A DNA stretch of 64,000 nucleotides, taken from NCBI GenBank assembly GCA_963514095.1, contig OY741264.1, forward strand, positions 30,287,598 to 30,351,597, written 5' to 3'. The stretch is from Eutrigla gurnardus. Lineage: Eukaryota; Chordata; Actinopteri; Perciformes; Triglidae. The notes under the pieces are model-generated. The model saw only the letters and a program-made list of their open reading frames with translations, had not been told where the DNA came from and did not search any database. Both the position numbers and the translations under genes were made by a program. Position 1 is the stretch's first letter. Each line of letters starts with the position of its first letter. Below are positions 41,079 to 55,288 of this stretch, piece by piece.

Positions 41079-41968
41079 CTCCTTTTCCACCAACGCGAAC
41101 CTAGTTCAAGAACCGGCCGGTGCCCGACCCGTGCTGGTTCGCAGTTGGTTCAACTTGCGAACCTTCTGAGAATCTGTTTGCGTTTCCACTGGCTAGAGAG
41201 CCCAGAGAGAGCCACGTCATTACGTCACTGTATACGTCTGAGGTTTCCCCACAGCGCTAATTTCAAGCATAGCAGACATGTCTCTTCAGAAAGTGTTTAT
41301 TTTGGCAAAAAATACAATAACAATAAAATACGCAAAATACTAAAATCACAACATTAAAGTGTAGAACAGTGGGTGATCAATAGATCGGAGTGTTTGATGT
41401 TTAGTCATCTGCAGGTTGGACCTCCGTTCAATATCGCCGATGTCCGACAGCTCTACAAACACAAACCAGAGAACAGCGGTTTAATCACAAACGTGTCCAC
41501 GACGCTGTAAACACAGATGTTATGTTACGTTTGTAGTTGGTAACGTTTAGTGAGAAAGTCAGAAAGTGGCATGCTAACGTTGTTGTTAGCAATATCACGC
41601 TAGCTGGCTAGCTAGCCGGTCAGCTTACATCACCCGAGGAAGCATAGCCACTAGTTGCTGCTGTTACACGTAATCACTAGCTTGGTAAACTAAACAGAAA
41701 TGTGTCGTTGTGGTGAACGAATTTAAAAATGAAACTTACCGGGAACAGTAACGTTAGTAAAACTCTGCAGCGGCGTATTTTCCCCCGTTGCCTCGAGCCT
41801 TAACCCCGCCCCCAGCCCCTAACGTAAGCAAGGCCTTCTTCCGGGGCCGGTTCCAGCCCAGCAAGGAGTTGGGGCCGCTCGGGAACCAGTTTTCCTGGCC
41901 GAGAGCCGGCTCTTTGTCTGTGGAAACAGGAAGAACTGGTTCGCGATTGGGCACCGGCTCCGAACCGG

Positions 41969-42495
41969 TGTTATGCCGAGTTCTGCCTGCCCGCCGAGAA
42001 CTGCATGCACCTCGCGGGAGCGCGCACAGCTGAAGGGAAACTACCGTAATGATTTCTGAAGGCGTGGCTGTGCTTTAGCGTGGGATTTCAGATAGTTATG
42101 CTAAAACAATATTTTTTAATGTGGAAAATTAATGTGGGGTGTCATCCACACTGTCTAGGTCGATCAAATAAAGTAAGCTGGTGCTGAGAAGACCATTTGA
42201 TTCCTATCATTCTTTGATTTGAAGTCTCACTGAGTGTTAAGGGGTACATGCTTTATTCGGCAGAACTGATTGCTGCTGCTGAATAATGCATCAGCTATTA
42301 TTTATGCCTCACTAACATTAAGTGTATGATATTCACACTGTTAAGCCAAAACAGCCTAAAATATGAGCTGGTAAAAAACCATGTGATTCAAAGATCTCCA
42401 GCAATAAAGTTACAGGGTGGATGTGTTATTCGGCAGTGCTGTACAGGTATGTGAGCTGCCGAGAAGTGCATTCCCCTGTTTTTCCAGGCTAGAAG
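41969..42495 (+). repeat. Ginger left terminal inverted repeat
   Basis: About 527 bp, pairing with 53537-54065 with few differences. Both copies lose similarity after CCAGGCTAGAAG. Confidence 0.92.
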
Positions 42496-42800
42496 AGTAG
42501 CACATGTATGAAATTCACACTGTTAAGCCAAAACAGCCCAAAATATGAGCTGGTCAAACCATGTGATTCAAAGATCTCCAGCATTAAAGTTACAGGGTGG
42601 ATGCATTATTCGGCAGTGCTGTATATGAGCTGCCGAGAAGTGCATCCTCCTGTTTTTCCAGGCTAGAAGAGTAGCACATGTATGAAATTTACACTGTTAA
42701 GCCAAAACAGCCCAAAATATGAGCTGGTCAAACCATGTGATTCAAAGATCTCCAGCATTAAAGTTACAGGGTGGATGCATTATTCGGCAGTGCTGTAGAG
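42327..42800 (+). repeat. Ginger sub-terminal tandem repeats
   Basis: Three units of about 170-180 bp, each with TTCACACTGTTAAGCC, AAGATCTCCAGCA and TTATTCGGCAGTGCTG (near 42427, 42606 and 42780). The first unit is inside the TIR. The right end has a single unit. The CTGCCGAATAA/TGCCGAG core also resembles the extreme terminus, so these may be transposase-binding sites (inference). Confidence 0.85.
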
Positions 42801-43495
42801 TTTTTACTTGCTGAGAAATACATCTCCTTTCTCAGGTGGGGCTCAGCCTTAAATTCACAGTAAAATAAACATAGACCATACATTTCTTTCTATGGGAAGC
42901 CCATATTACACACAGTGTTCTGTGCTGTACAGTGTACAGACTTGGAGATTTCTTTATAGTAGGCCCTTACTATGTGCACATACACCTCTAAATGTTCACC
43001 AGCTGGGATGATGACACTTTATCCAGTCAGAAATATAAATAAACTACTTAAAACTCGGGTCAGGCTCCTGCCTATATCTGTGACCTGCTTTTACCATACG
43101 AGCCTGAATGCTGTCTGAGATCCACTGGCACGGCCTTGCTTAGGGTCCCGAGGTCCCGTCTAATCACAAAAGGTGTTATTAGTTATAAAACAAAACAAAA
43201 ATGCAGTTTAGTAGATAGTAGCACTCACACTGTATTTGGAATATGAGACATATACAGTATTTATTAAATAAAAGAACAGCATGACCCAACAGGACTTCAG
43301 AACTTTGGATGAACGGTCCAGGACAATAAAACATACTGTACTTGTACTGTACATGTAAGTGTTAGATTTAAATAAAATTACACACAAATACCCAAGTAAG
43401 CAAACAAGATAATGAATAAATGAATAAGAAAATGGAAATAAATAATCAAATGTTAAACTATTTACAATTGTCAAGCCCCCATTGCATAGAACTGT

Positions 43496-43886
43496 CTAGG
43501 TGCATAGCGGGCAGAGGTAGTCCTCATCCAGCGCTGGACTCTTCACACAGACATGGTGGTACCACCTGCCACAGTTGTCACAGGCAATCTGAAAATTTGA
43601 AATGCACATTAAAGTTTAATATGAACAACATGTATTTCATAATTCTGACATTGCTTCTGTTTTACTGAGGGCATTACTACTACCATATTACTATAATACT
43701 ATGTTATAAACCTGGTACAAGTAATGACAGACTAACCCATGAGATACATACCTAAGTGACTGATGTTTCAGAGATAATGATGTAGATTTTGTAAGCTACA
43801 AAGTATGTCTCAAATTTATGTAATTACCCATTGAGGGTCATCACTGTCCTTGAATCCACAATGATGGCAGAGGTCCTGGAGAGTGT
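43496..43886 (-). other. Ginger PHD finger exons 14-15
   Basis: Exon 14 (43828-43886) gives CHHCG...DDPQW and exon 15 (43496-43588) gives IACDNCGRWYHHVCV...YLCPLCT, then TAG. Together they form a Cys4-His-Cys3 PHD finger, with CxxC, CxxC-x4-HxxC and a final CxxC. PHD fingers bind histone H3 tails, so the module could steer integration to certain chromatin (inference). Confidence 0.85.
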
Positions 43887-44017
43887 CTGTAAAAACACAT
43901 AAAACAGTGTTATTTGATATTCATAATAAGTATAAACTTTTTGTTGTTGTTGAAAGAACAACACTATATCAAGACACTTAAATATCATACAAATTATAAG
44001 CCAAAAGGGAAACACAC

Positions 44018-45950
<1,933 letters not shown>

Positions 45951-47487
45951 CTGCAAAATTAAATAGTAGTAATTTATCTGTTACTATACTGCTCAATGAT
46001 TTAGCCATGTTATGTTATACATCACAGAAATTAAATAATTGTCATCAATAATCACCTCAAACAAACCCTAAACTGTTAGATGTCTGGTTATGCCTGTCCA
46101 TTTACTGAAGCCTCTTTGATAACATTAAGTAATTAATAGTGCACATGATAGTCAGTATATGTTTTTACAGACAAAGAATGAAATTTGCAAAAACATACAT
46201 GTATCTATTTCTGTTTCCGTATATGTGGCAGGTGCTGAGGCTGCTGTGGCTGCAGCTGCTGAGGCTGCTGGGGGTGTAGGTGCAGCTGCTGAGGCTGCTG
46301 TGGCTGCAGCTGCTGAGGCTGCTGGGGGTGTAGGTGCAGCTGCTGAGGCTGCTGGGGGTGTAGGTGCAGCTGCTGAGGCTGCTGGGGGTGTAGGTGCAGC
46401 TGCTGTGGCTGCAGCTGCTGAGGCTGCTGGGGGTGTAGGTGCAGCTGCTGAGGCTGCTGTGGCTGCAGCTGCTGGGGGTGTAGGTGCAGGTGCTGTGGCT
46501 GCAGCTGCTGCTGGGGGTGTAGGTGCAGGTGCTGTGGCTGCAGTGGCTGCAGCTGCTGCTGGGGTGTAGGTGCAGCTGCTGAGGCTGCAGATTGCATGGC
46601 AACAGGTCCTCTGCTCGCTGGTGCCCTGACTCTTGCTGCCCTGACTTTAGTTGCCCTGACTTTGGGTGCCTTGGATACAGGTGCTGATGCTGCTGTGGCT
46701 GCAGCTGCAGGTGCTGAGGCTGCTGTGGCTGCAGCTGAGGCTGCTGTGGCTGCTGAGGCTGCTGTGGCTGCAGCTGTAGGTGCTGAGGCTGCAGTGGCTG
46801 CAGCTGCTGAGGCTGCTGTGGCTGCAGCTGCAGGTGCTGAGGCTGCTGGGGGTGTAGGTGCAGGTGCTGTGGCTGCAGTGGCTGCAGCTGCAGGTGCTGA
46901 GGCTGCTGTGGCTGCAGCTGCAGGTGCTGAGGCTGCAGTGGCTGCAGCTGCTGTGGCTGCAGCTGCAGGTGCTGAGGCTGCTGGGGGTGTAGGTGCAGGT
47001 GCTGTGGCTGCAGTGGCTGCAGCTGCTGAGGCTGCTGTGGCTGCAGCTGCAGGTGCTGAGGCTGCTGGGGGTGTAGGTGCTGGGGATGTAGCTGTAGGTG
47101 CAGTGGTGGCTGAAGCGGTGGCGGCTGGTGCTGTGGCTGCTTCTCCTGAGGCAATCCTGTGAGGAATCCGTGGATTCTGGACCTTGAAAGGTTTGAGGTG
47201 GTCAACACTCACCTTTTTCCTTACTGAACCGTCAGCTGCAAGCAGATCAGCACTTTTGCCTTCCATTGATGTTATGACAAAGGGGCCAAGAAAGTTTGGG
47301 TCCAGTTTTCCACCTTTGCGCTGTTGGCTCCTTATGTTCTGGCGCCACACTTTGTCACCAACTGCAAATGTGGTTTGGTCCATTTTAGATTTTAGTCTCT
47401 GCTGCGTCTTATCCTGGACCTTTGAGACATTTTCCTGAACAATGCTCTTAATTGCATCCAGGCGTTCTATGTCTTTGGAGACTGTTT

Positions 47488-48869
47488 CAGGGCTCCAGAC
47501 TAACGTTTTGCATTGGTTGCACTGGTGCGCCTAACTTTTTTTTTTAGGTGCACCAGCACAAAATTTAGGTGCACCCACATTTTTCATCGCGTCGCCTTTA
47601 ACGCCAAAAAGTCACCTTTTTATCGCTCTCCTTTTACATAATGACACCCCCTTATGGCCTAGGTTAACTGCAGCACCATCAGCACCCAGAGGAACCGTTT
47701 TCTCCAGCCATTCTGCACACTGATGCACAAGCGCAGTAAATGCTTGCTTTGTGGCACAATAAAAAGATCATACAGGTCACTAGCCTATAGATTGCAAATG
47801 GAAAACTGTTTATGTGATCTTAGCCTAGCCTACTTATATTTTTACTTAGGCTATTCATTTTTAATAATAATATTAGGAATAGGCTACTATACAATTTCCT
47901 ATTCATGATGTCTCATGCTGTAATGTGGGCCTTCAAACACTGTGCGTGTCCATGCTCCACCTCGACATGTCCAATTAACATGTTGACCGGACTCGCTTTC
48001 CGCAAAATGCAGCAGTAGACAATAACGCACTCCTTCGTAGAGACGTCTGTGTCGCCGTCGATCATGAATGACGTGTACGTGGCGTTTCCAACCTCCGCAG
48101 CTGTCTTGTTCTTCAGTGTGTCGGCATTTTTTTCATCAGAATAATTTCGGACTTAAATTTAGTGAACGGCAACTCCTCCGTTGCAATATTGTATGCGACG
48201 TTGAATTTTATAATCATTTCAGATTCCTCAGCGGACGTGATCGATACAGCCCGACGCTGAAATGCAGCTGGATGAGGGGCCACTTTATTAACACACTTAT
48301 CACGGCATGTAGTATGCTTTTTGGACATATTGGGCTTTTTCAATGTCTCGATGCGAAATGTTGTCGACTCTTCCACAAACGCACTATTACCGGCCAAATT
48401 CTGACCGCACTCCCGACAATAAATGCAGTGCATTGAGTCCCTTTCTTCATCGTACATCAGCCAGGGAAATTGCTTCAACCAGTCCTGTCTGAAGGCACAT
48501 TTTTGGGCTTTTTAATTCGAGTCTCGGGGCGAGGCTTTCTGCCTCTCTTCATTTTCAAAGAAAATCGAAGCGCTCAGCGTCGAAGCGCTCAGGAGTACCT
48601 GCTCTGCTCGCTCGCATTTTCGAACTGACACAATTTACAGCAGTGAAAAGGACCACAGCCAATCAGAGGCAAGGACCCACCCGAGCTCTGTCTCTTATTG
48701 GTTTAGACCACGATACCGTCAGGAGAACATAAAGAGATGCTGCGCTTATGATTTTTTTTTTCACCCGAGCAGTGTTAGGTGCACCAGTGCGACCTACAAT
48801 TTTTTTCAGTCGCACTCATAAAAATTTTGGTCGCATATGCGACCAAAATGGTCGCACTCTGGAGCCCTG
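47488..48869 (-). mobile_element. Second ZNF862-like hAT copy, inside Ginger exon 7
   Basis: 1382 bp, ends CAGGGCTCCAGA...GGAGCCCTG, flanked by CTGTTT (47482-47487, 48870-48875). It is in opposite orientation to 8106-10996. It carries no nested element and so provides the empty site for 8284-9786. The minus-strand ORF 48113-48478 (MKQFPWLMYDEERDSMHC) is the same transposase stub as in the first copy. Removing the element and one TSD copy restores an uninterrupted exon frame at this point. Confidence 0.85.
48113..48478 (-). pseudogene. ZNF862-like transposase stub
   Basis: 121 codons equal to 10007-10372 with few differences: a CIYCRECGQ finger, then KHTTCRDKC. It ends at the same stop (MKKMPTH). 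Confidence 0.7.
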
Positions 48870-49472
48870 CTGTTTCCTCCTGTATCACATCCTCAACACT
48901 ATTGTCCAGCTGTAAATAGATAAGTCAACATTATTCAAAATACACTAGTGCTGCCTTTTGCCCCAAAATCAACCTGAACTCCTGTTTGTGTCATACATTG
49001 TCAATATATCATATCAACCCACTTACTCATCACTAAATAATTTTTCATGTCCCACTGTCACTGCCATAGATATTGCAACCCTGCTGTACATAACATATAC
49101 ATATATATGTATCCAATATTTATTATCTATCCCATTGCACTACTGCCTCATTGTTTATTTTCACTACCGACTGACCACCTTAATCCACCTTCCACCTTAC
49201 TTATCTATGTTTGTACTTGTACGTGTTCTCTGTTGTATTATGTCATTGCTCAGTTCTTGTTGCTGTCTTCCTTATGTGTGTACAAGTGAGCGCATAAACC
49301 GGAGTCAAATTCCTTGTATGTCTGTACATACTTTGCCAATAAATCAGATTCTGATTCTGATCAAATTTAAAAAATAAAACAAATCTTGGGAGTGCTTTTC
49401 TTTTTACACCATAAGTTAACTAACATTGCATCCTCATACTTCATTTAACTTAAATTTTGCATTTTCACAAAC

Positions 49473-52241
49473 CTGATAATCCTCAGGAATCTCTGCTGGG
49501 TAACGTGCTTCCCGACCAAACATTAAAAAATAAGGTGAAAATGTGGTGGTCATCTGTTTTTTGGTACGCAGTCCAAACATAACAGCATCAAGATATTCGT
49601 CCCAGGTCTGAGGCTTTGTCCCAACAAGCTTGCAGAGAGCCCTTAAAAAAGGTATACATTTTAGATTTATGTGTGGCTTTTTTGCAACATTAAAACAATG
49701 TAATTTGTCAATGACAATTTCAGCATAGTCATGCTGTGCTTTCCTTACTTTTGGATGGTTCCATTCATCCTCTCAACTAGACCGTTGGTCTGGGGGTGAT
49801 AAGGAGCGCAAAGGCTTCGTTTGATGCCTAATTTGGCACACACACTCTTGTTGATCTGTTAGACACATAATTATAAAAATATAATTTTAGAAACTAACAT
49901 GAAATGTTAAAAACCTCACTTGAAAAATATATTACTATCATACAATAAAAGTAGTTCTGCATAAAAAAGGTTGAATTAGTAAGGCCAGCATTACCGCATT
50001 GACAAATTCACTCCCCTGATCCGTCAAAATCCTTTTCGGAGCCTCAAACTGGTGGACAAATTTGATTATTTGTTCTGTGACCACCTCTGCACGTTTTGTC
50101 TTCAGTGGATAGGCTTGTGGCCATTTTGTGTAATAATCGATCATTACACACACGTACTGGTTGCCTGCGGTTGTTGTCACCAATTTACCAATGAGGTCCA
50201 TTCCAATCAGCTCAAATGGTTGTGTTACCTAAAACAAAACAAGTAAAATGAGACAATGGTACAAATGAACCAAAGTGTGTATATCCATGTAACAACATGG
50301 TATTAACTTGTATCAACAAAATTTTACTAAATCCTCTAGGGTCATAATAAAACATTTGAAGACAATTAACACTTATCCAAGATACTTCCTCAATTTTACA
50401 GAGTGGTGGTTAATTTCATTATATTTTAGCTGCGTGTGTTTCACGTCATTATCTCATGTGTCTTTTGATTTCACAAGGCAGTATTATGATTTTCAAACCC
50501 TAACAAGTCTGTGACAGTTGGCTCATGTGAGGAGCCACATAATGAAAACTCAGCTGAGCAAAATTGTCATTGCTATTATACACCGATTACTGTAAGACTT
50601 GCACATCTGTGACACTGAACAGCTCCTCAGCAAATGCATGGCACACCACAGAAAGCCAATGGATATAAGATGAAATCCATGTGAAGCACACAAACACAAC
50701 TGCCACATTTGAGTGTCTATGCATATTTTGAAAAATGTTTTAATAAAGCCACATGCAGCATAGTATGTCATATTGCAGCAGCTCTCATTAAACTATAGTC
50801 TAAGGAAAAACAAAGTAGGGATTGGCCATGTGGAACTCTAAGATCATTTGTTTGCTACATTTATCAATGCATATGGTGAAATGCACCCAAAGATTAAGTG
50901 AGCATTAAGAAGCTCAGCACTAAATTTAAATTATGTCTGCAGTGGGTATCAGACTGTGCAGTCAGAAATCTACTGCACCCTCTTACATATGACATCATTG
51001 TGTCTCTACTTTTAAGTTGGCTTTGCTCTGAGTTCTACTCTTGCCAAAGCAGAGAACAGATACTTGGCTGCTTAAACAGGCCTCATATCTACATTATACT
51101 GTATCTACTAAGCTAAATAGGCTGGTCCAAGTGGCTTGAATGGCAGTTTCACCAGCCATTATCAGGGTTTATATTCTACTACTATTACACATAGCTAGTA
51201 AGTATCAACATCTCTGGTATCACAAACTTTGCACACATGCAGAGATGAAATGCAATCAGTATAATGTCCCCTGTCTTTAAAAAAAACAATACTGCACCAC
51301 CAGCACCACATCCTACCCTGTCAGTTTTATGTACTTACACCTTTGTTAATGTGATCTAAATTATTGGCTTGTGTATATAATGGCCTTGACACCATGGTGT
51401 TAGTTTTTTTTGTTAAATGCATTGGAACTCCTCACTATCAAATAAAGCTAACGAATCCTTGAATGACTGGAAAAACATCTTCAACTCCTAAATCAGAAGA
51501 CGAAAATCACTTTTTTTTCTTGCATTTTTTTTACATTAACAATATGGAGAAAAAAATCATACCTTTATTGGGGTATACTGAACCTCCTGTTTTATCAGCC
51601 GCTGAGTTGACTGGCACACTGCACATTCTGCCACCTGTTTGAACACAATGACACAAGGACTTGTCATTCTGAAGCACTGACATGTTCATTGACAGATATT
51701 TACTTTTGAGAGATGAACTAAGGATTTTGAGCAAGAGACTGGCTTTTGCAGGTAATCCATGTCCTAATTGTTTTGAGAAATGCTCTTACTGTTTTGCAAA
51801 TGTTGAGGATGATTCGAAAAATGTACCAAAGTGACTGAGAAAAACTGTCATTCAAAAGCTCATTGATATAGGACCATGTTACAGACTACAAAGCTCTTCC
51901 ATCCATCCATCCATTTTCTACCGCTTATCCTGTATTCAGGGTCGCAGGGGGGCTGGAGCCGATCCCAGCTGTACTACAAAGCTCTTTAGTAGTAAAAATA
52001 AAATCACACAGGAATTTGTTTCATGACTAATTTGATGCATTCTTACCCATTTGTCTATATCCGTGGTCATTCCAGGCCAGTGAAAACGCTTGGAAATTGC
52101 ATCCCTTGTTTTTTTCTGGCCGCTGTGAGCTCCTGTTGGGCTATCATGAAAATCAACAAAAATGGCATTGGCTTCCTCTACACCACAAACCACTTTTGTT
52201 TTGACGTCTCCAGATCCCTTGATGTAATAGAGTGCTCCTCC
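49473..52241 (-). other. Ginger integrase exons 2-6
   Basis: Exon 2 (52047 to about 52241) has HDSPTGAHSGQKKTRDAI...FHWPGM. Exon 3 (51563-51634) has CAVCQ, completing the HHCC zinc domain. Exon 4 (49995-50228) has the core D in IGMDLIGKL and D in LTDQGSEF. Exon 5 (49749-49855) has PYHPQTNGLVERMN with the catalytic E. Exon 6 (49473-49641) has YFLMFGREARYP. Exons 3 and 4 are in phase 0, and the exon 5-6 split codon joins correctly. The fold is that of Gypsy/retroviral integrases. Introns within the integrase separate this from a recent retroelement copy. Confidence 0.88.
51897..51975 (-). mobile_element. L2-like LINE 3' tail
   Basis: CCATCCATCCATCCATTTTCTACCGCTTATCC followed by GGGTCGCAGGGGGGCTGGAGCC, in 20-bp-scale agreement with the same family at 62217-62352, in opposite orientation. 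The (ATGG)n tail is typical. Confidence 0.75.
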
Positions 52242-52455
52242 TAGAAGATACATTATACAAAGATCAACTTGTGACAAGCCAAAACTTTAATTTTTTGGTC
52301 AAACGTATGTATAGGCTCCCTTAATAATTAAGTAGGCCTACTGCTAATCTAATTAAATGCATTTTCAAATGAAATGGTCATGTTATCAGTCACAGTAGTT
52401 TACAAGGAAATTGTGCTCAGTCATCCCACGATTTTTACTATTGACAGGTTATCCA

Positions 52456-52573
52456 CATGCAGTACCAAACAAAACTACAGGTGTAGACTACACCTGTAGT
52501 TTTGTTTGGTACTGCATGTTTGTCTGCAAACACACAATTTCTTCATTTATTCAATGAAGAAATTGTGTGTTTG
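52456..52573. repeat. Two adjacent perfect hairpins in Ginger intron 1
   Basis: Hairpin 1: arms of 31 bp (52456-52486 and 52488-52518), starting CATGCAGTACC, with a 1-nt spacer. Hairpin 2: arms of 21 bp (52527-52547 and 52553-52573), starting CAAACACACAATTTC, with a 5-nt loop. Only 8 bp separate them. Confidence 0.9.
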
Positions 52574-53536
52574 TCTATTTATCTATGGATTAATATCTGT
52601 CTGTATTTGTATGCTATGTTTTAATGTATTTATTATTTCTGTATTACTTCATTATATCACTAAATATGAATAGATTAGTGTTTGAGTAAGCAGGATTAGA
52701 AACCCCAAAAAAGCATCCATCGACAAAACGTCTTTGATTTGGCGTGCTTCCAGAAATGTAGGCTAGCTAAATTTAAGGTTTACAAATGGCTCCTCAAAAA
52801 CTAGATAGATAGATGAACAGATAGAACATGGTACCTTGAAGCTTTTCGTCGAATTTCAGACTTTTCTGCTCTTGTAAGGTCACTTTTATATTTGCCGTTA
52901 ACTTTATACTGCAAAATATCCTCGTGCAATTGAGGGTCCATGATCCAAGAATGATGGCAGGTTAATTAGCAAAAATGGCAATTGACCTCACGACACAACT
53001 CTCGCAATTACGGCACACCCACTATCAGGCCTTGAAAAACCTGATACCTGAAATTACTACGGGATGCAGGATTATAAACGCTGATGACGACGATGATAAT
53101 ATCATATTTATGTCTGAACAAATAAATATGCTCCAATTAGAGAGTTTATTGTATCATTGCATATGTACTTAGGCTATATATATAGGCTATTACAATGATT
53201 GATATATATTGTTGGCAAAGAGAGGGGAGTCCTAATAGAAACTGATAAGAAAAAGCTTCGTTTGAAATAATTGTGGTGAAAATGTATGCTACAGATCAAA
53301 ATATAAAATGTAACTGACTTGTAATCACTCACAATATGGTCTTCACGGTGTGTTTTTGAACTGTAGGTTTTGAAGAGCCTCCTCTGAAAACAGTTTAGGA
53401 TTCTCATAAATTGTATTACCTGTAAGCGCTTTACAAATAAAATCTATTATTATTATTATTATGAACACAAACACAATTTTGTTGTAAGCATTTTCCAGTT
53501 GCTGGTGTTTTTAATGTTTGACACAATCACGAGAAT

Positions 53537-54065
53537 CTTCTAGCCTGGAAAAACAGGGGAATGCACTTCTCGGCAGCTCACATACCTGTACAGCACTGCC
53601 GAATAACGCATCCACCCTGTAACTTTATTGCTGGAGATCTTTGAATCACATGGTTTTTTATTTAGCTCATATTTTAGGCTGTTTTGGCTTAACAGTGTGA
53701 ATTTCATACATTTAATGTTAGTGAAGCATAAATAATAACTGATGCATTATTCAGCAGCAGCAATCAGTTCTGCCGAATAAAGCATGTACCCCTTAACACT
53801 CAGTGAGACTTCAAATCAAATAATGATAGGAATCAAATGGTCTTCTCAGCACCAGCTGACTTTATTTGATCGACCTTGACAGTGTGGATGACACCCCACA
53901 TTCATTTTCCACATTAAAAAATATTGTTTTAGCATAACTATCTGAAATCCCACGCTTAAAACACAGCCACGCCTTCAGAAATCATTACGGTAGTTTCCCT
54001 TCAGCTGTGCGCGCTCCCGCGAGGTGCATGCAGTTCTCGGCGGGCAGGCAGAACTCGGCATAACA
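53537..54065 (-). repeat. Ginger right terminal inverted repeat
   Basis: About 529 bp, the inverse of 41969-42495, with one TTATTCGGCAG-type unit. Confidence 0.92.
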
Positions 54066-54094
54066 CCGGCTCTCAAAATACCGCGGTGGAAAAG

Positions 54095-54337
54095 TATCGG
54101 CACAGTGAGGATTTCAATCCGCCCGCTGGCTAAGTTAACCCGTAGCTAGTAAACAACAGAGATACGTACTAAGATACAGATTTGTGGTTTTTTTTTGGGA
54201 GGGGGAGAGGTGGTAGAGGGAGGAGGGTCAGCAGAGTCCAGGTGAACTCTGAACAACAGGGTCTTGGGTCTCTTGCGGAGGATGGGAAGCGGTTCTGTGG
54301 TCAATGGAATGAACATCGGTGTCCTTTGGATTGAAAG
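54095..54337 (+). other. Unit B intron 1 host segment (Gypsy-A and MITE empty sites)
   Basis: It joins what in unit A is split as 7176-7312, 15502-15511 and 16194-16310. It therefore contains the pre-insertion sites of the Gypsy at 7313 and the MITE at 15512. Confidence 0.85.
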
Positions 54338-55196
54338 TAGTGATGGTGAGATGAAGCCTCATGAGACATCGAACCACTTGAGCCAATTGGTTTGAGAAAG
54401 GGTTCATTTCTCGAAGCTTCATGTGCACAGGATACCACCTACTGGCCAAGTGTATAATCACAGGCAGCTGTATCTGAACCACATAATGTGTGATGCATTG
54501 CATTTTTGTGTCTGTTATGTCTGTTGGGAATGACTATGAATTACAAAAAATGGATAACCAAATAATTACTCAAAGATCATTCAAGCCGTTATATTATTCT
54601 ATACAGACAGTGTGGTAACAGGGAGAAGAGATTGGGGGAAACTGATCCCGGACCGGTAGTCGAACCTGGGATCGCCGCGTCGAGGACGTTGAGCCTCTGT
54701 ACATGAGGCGGGTGCCCTAACCACTGCGCCACCAGCCGTTCCATGATGAAATAATTTCTGTACATAAATTATCACATTTGTGTATAATAAATTGTTTGAA
54801 TGTATTCTGTGTGTGTAAATTTTCCCCAAATGGTAAAATCATCACTCTCCTAAATCTCTCTCTCTCCCTAAACTCTCCAAACTATCTCCAAATTATATAA
54901 ACGCTATTCAACCTCTAGTATCCAAACTCTCCAAACTCTCAACTGACCGCAACTCTGCTTCAAATCCCACATTTTGAATGGAGCCTGAGGGTTCTATATA
55001 GCTGTAAAACCTCGCGGCAAACTCTGAACCACTTTCCGAAGCAGTCACGTGGTACAGCCGGGCAGCGAGGCTTCGGACGTCATCATTTTTGGCCCCTCCC
55101 CTAAATGAAGCAAGCCTCGATACGCGCTTCGTGGAAACGCCCCCTCCATTACTCGACACACGCTTCGAAGCCTCGGCGCATCTCGTAACATCACTA
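54338..55196 (+). mobile_element. hAT MITE (TIR TAGTGATG) carrying a SINE
   Basis: TAGTGATGGTGAGATG pairs with CATCTCGTAACATCACTA. The 8-bp TSD is ATTGAAAG (54330-54337, 55197-55204). Unit A has TCGATTGAAAGTGACC uninterrupted near 16286. No transposase is seen. A tRNA-derived SINE sits inside. Confidence 0.9.
54583..54742 (-). mobile_element. tRNA-derived SINE
   Basis: On the minus strand it starts with an A box (GTGGCGCAGTGGTTAGGGC) and a B box (GGTTCGACTAC), as in a tRNA-related RNA polymerase III promoter. It ends in a shared TACAGACAGTGTGG-complement tail. A second copy is at 60551-60722. Confidence 0.75.
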
Positions 55197-55288
55197 ATTG
55201 AAAGTGACCGTTAAACTTCCCATCATGCATTCTGTTTAGAAATCTGTTTAGTTTTCCCCAAATTTCCCGTATATTGAGTAGCTGTGAG

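Larger units (their letters stand above)
46199..48909 (-). pseudogene. Ginger exon 7: integrase C-terminus and Ala/Pro/Thr tract
   Basis: It starts LDNSVEDVIQEET (48870-48909), is cut by the hAT, then resumes VSKDIERLDAI with the GPY/F-type motif LDPNFLGPFVI and SVDHLKPF. From about 47150 down to 46205 it is a GC-rich minisatellite of GCAGC(C/T)-type units encoding Ala/Pro/Thr in the gene frame. One base is missing from a CCCCC run near 46563, which shifts the frame into Gln/His/Leu. Donor ACAT|GTATGT at 46198. Confidence 0.85.

Noticed and set aside
46165..47208. Long Gln/His/Leu- and Ala-rich ORFs on both strands
   Set aside because: They are alternate frames of the minisatellite in Ginger exon 7; only the Ala/Pro/Thr frame joins the flanking exons in phase.
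54640..54742. A tRNA gene on the minus strand
   Set aside because: A and B boxes are present, but there is no proper cloverleaf end and it continues into a SINE tail shared with 60551-60722.
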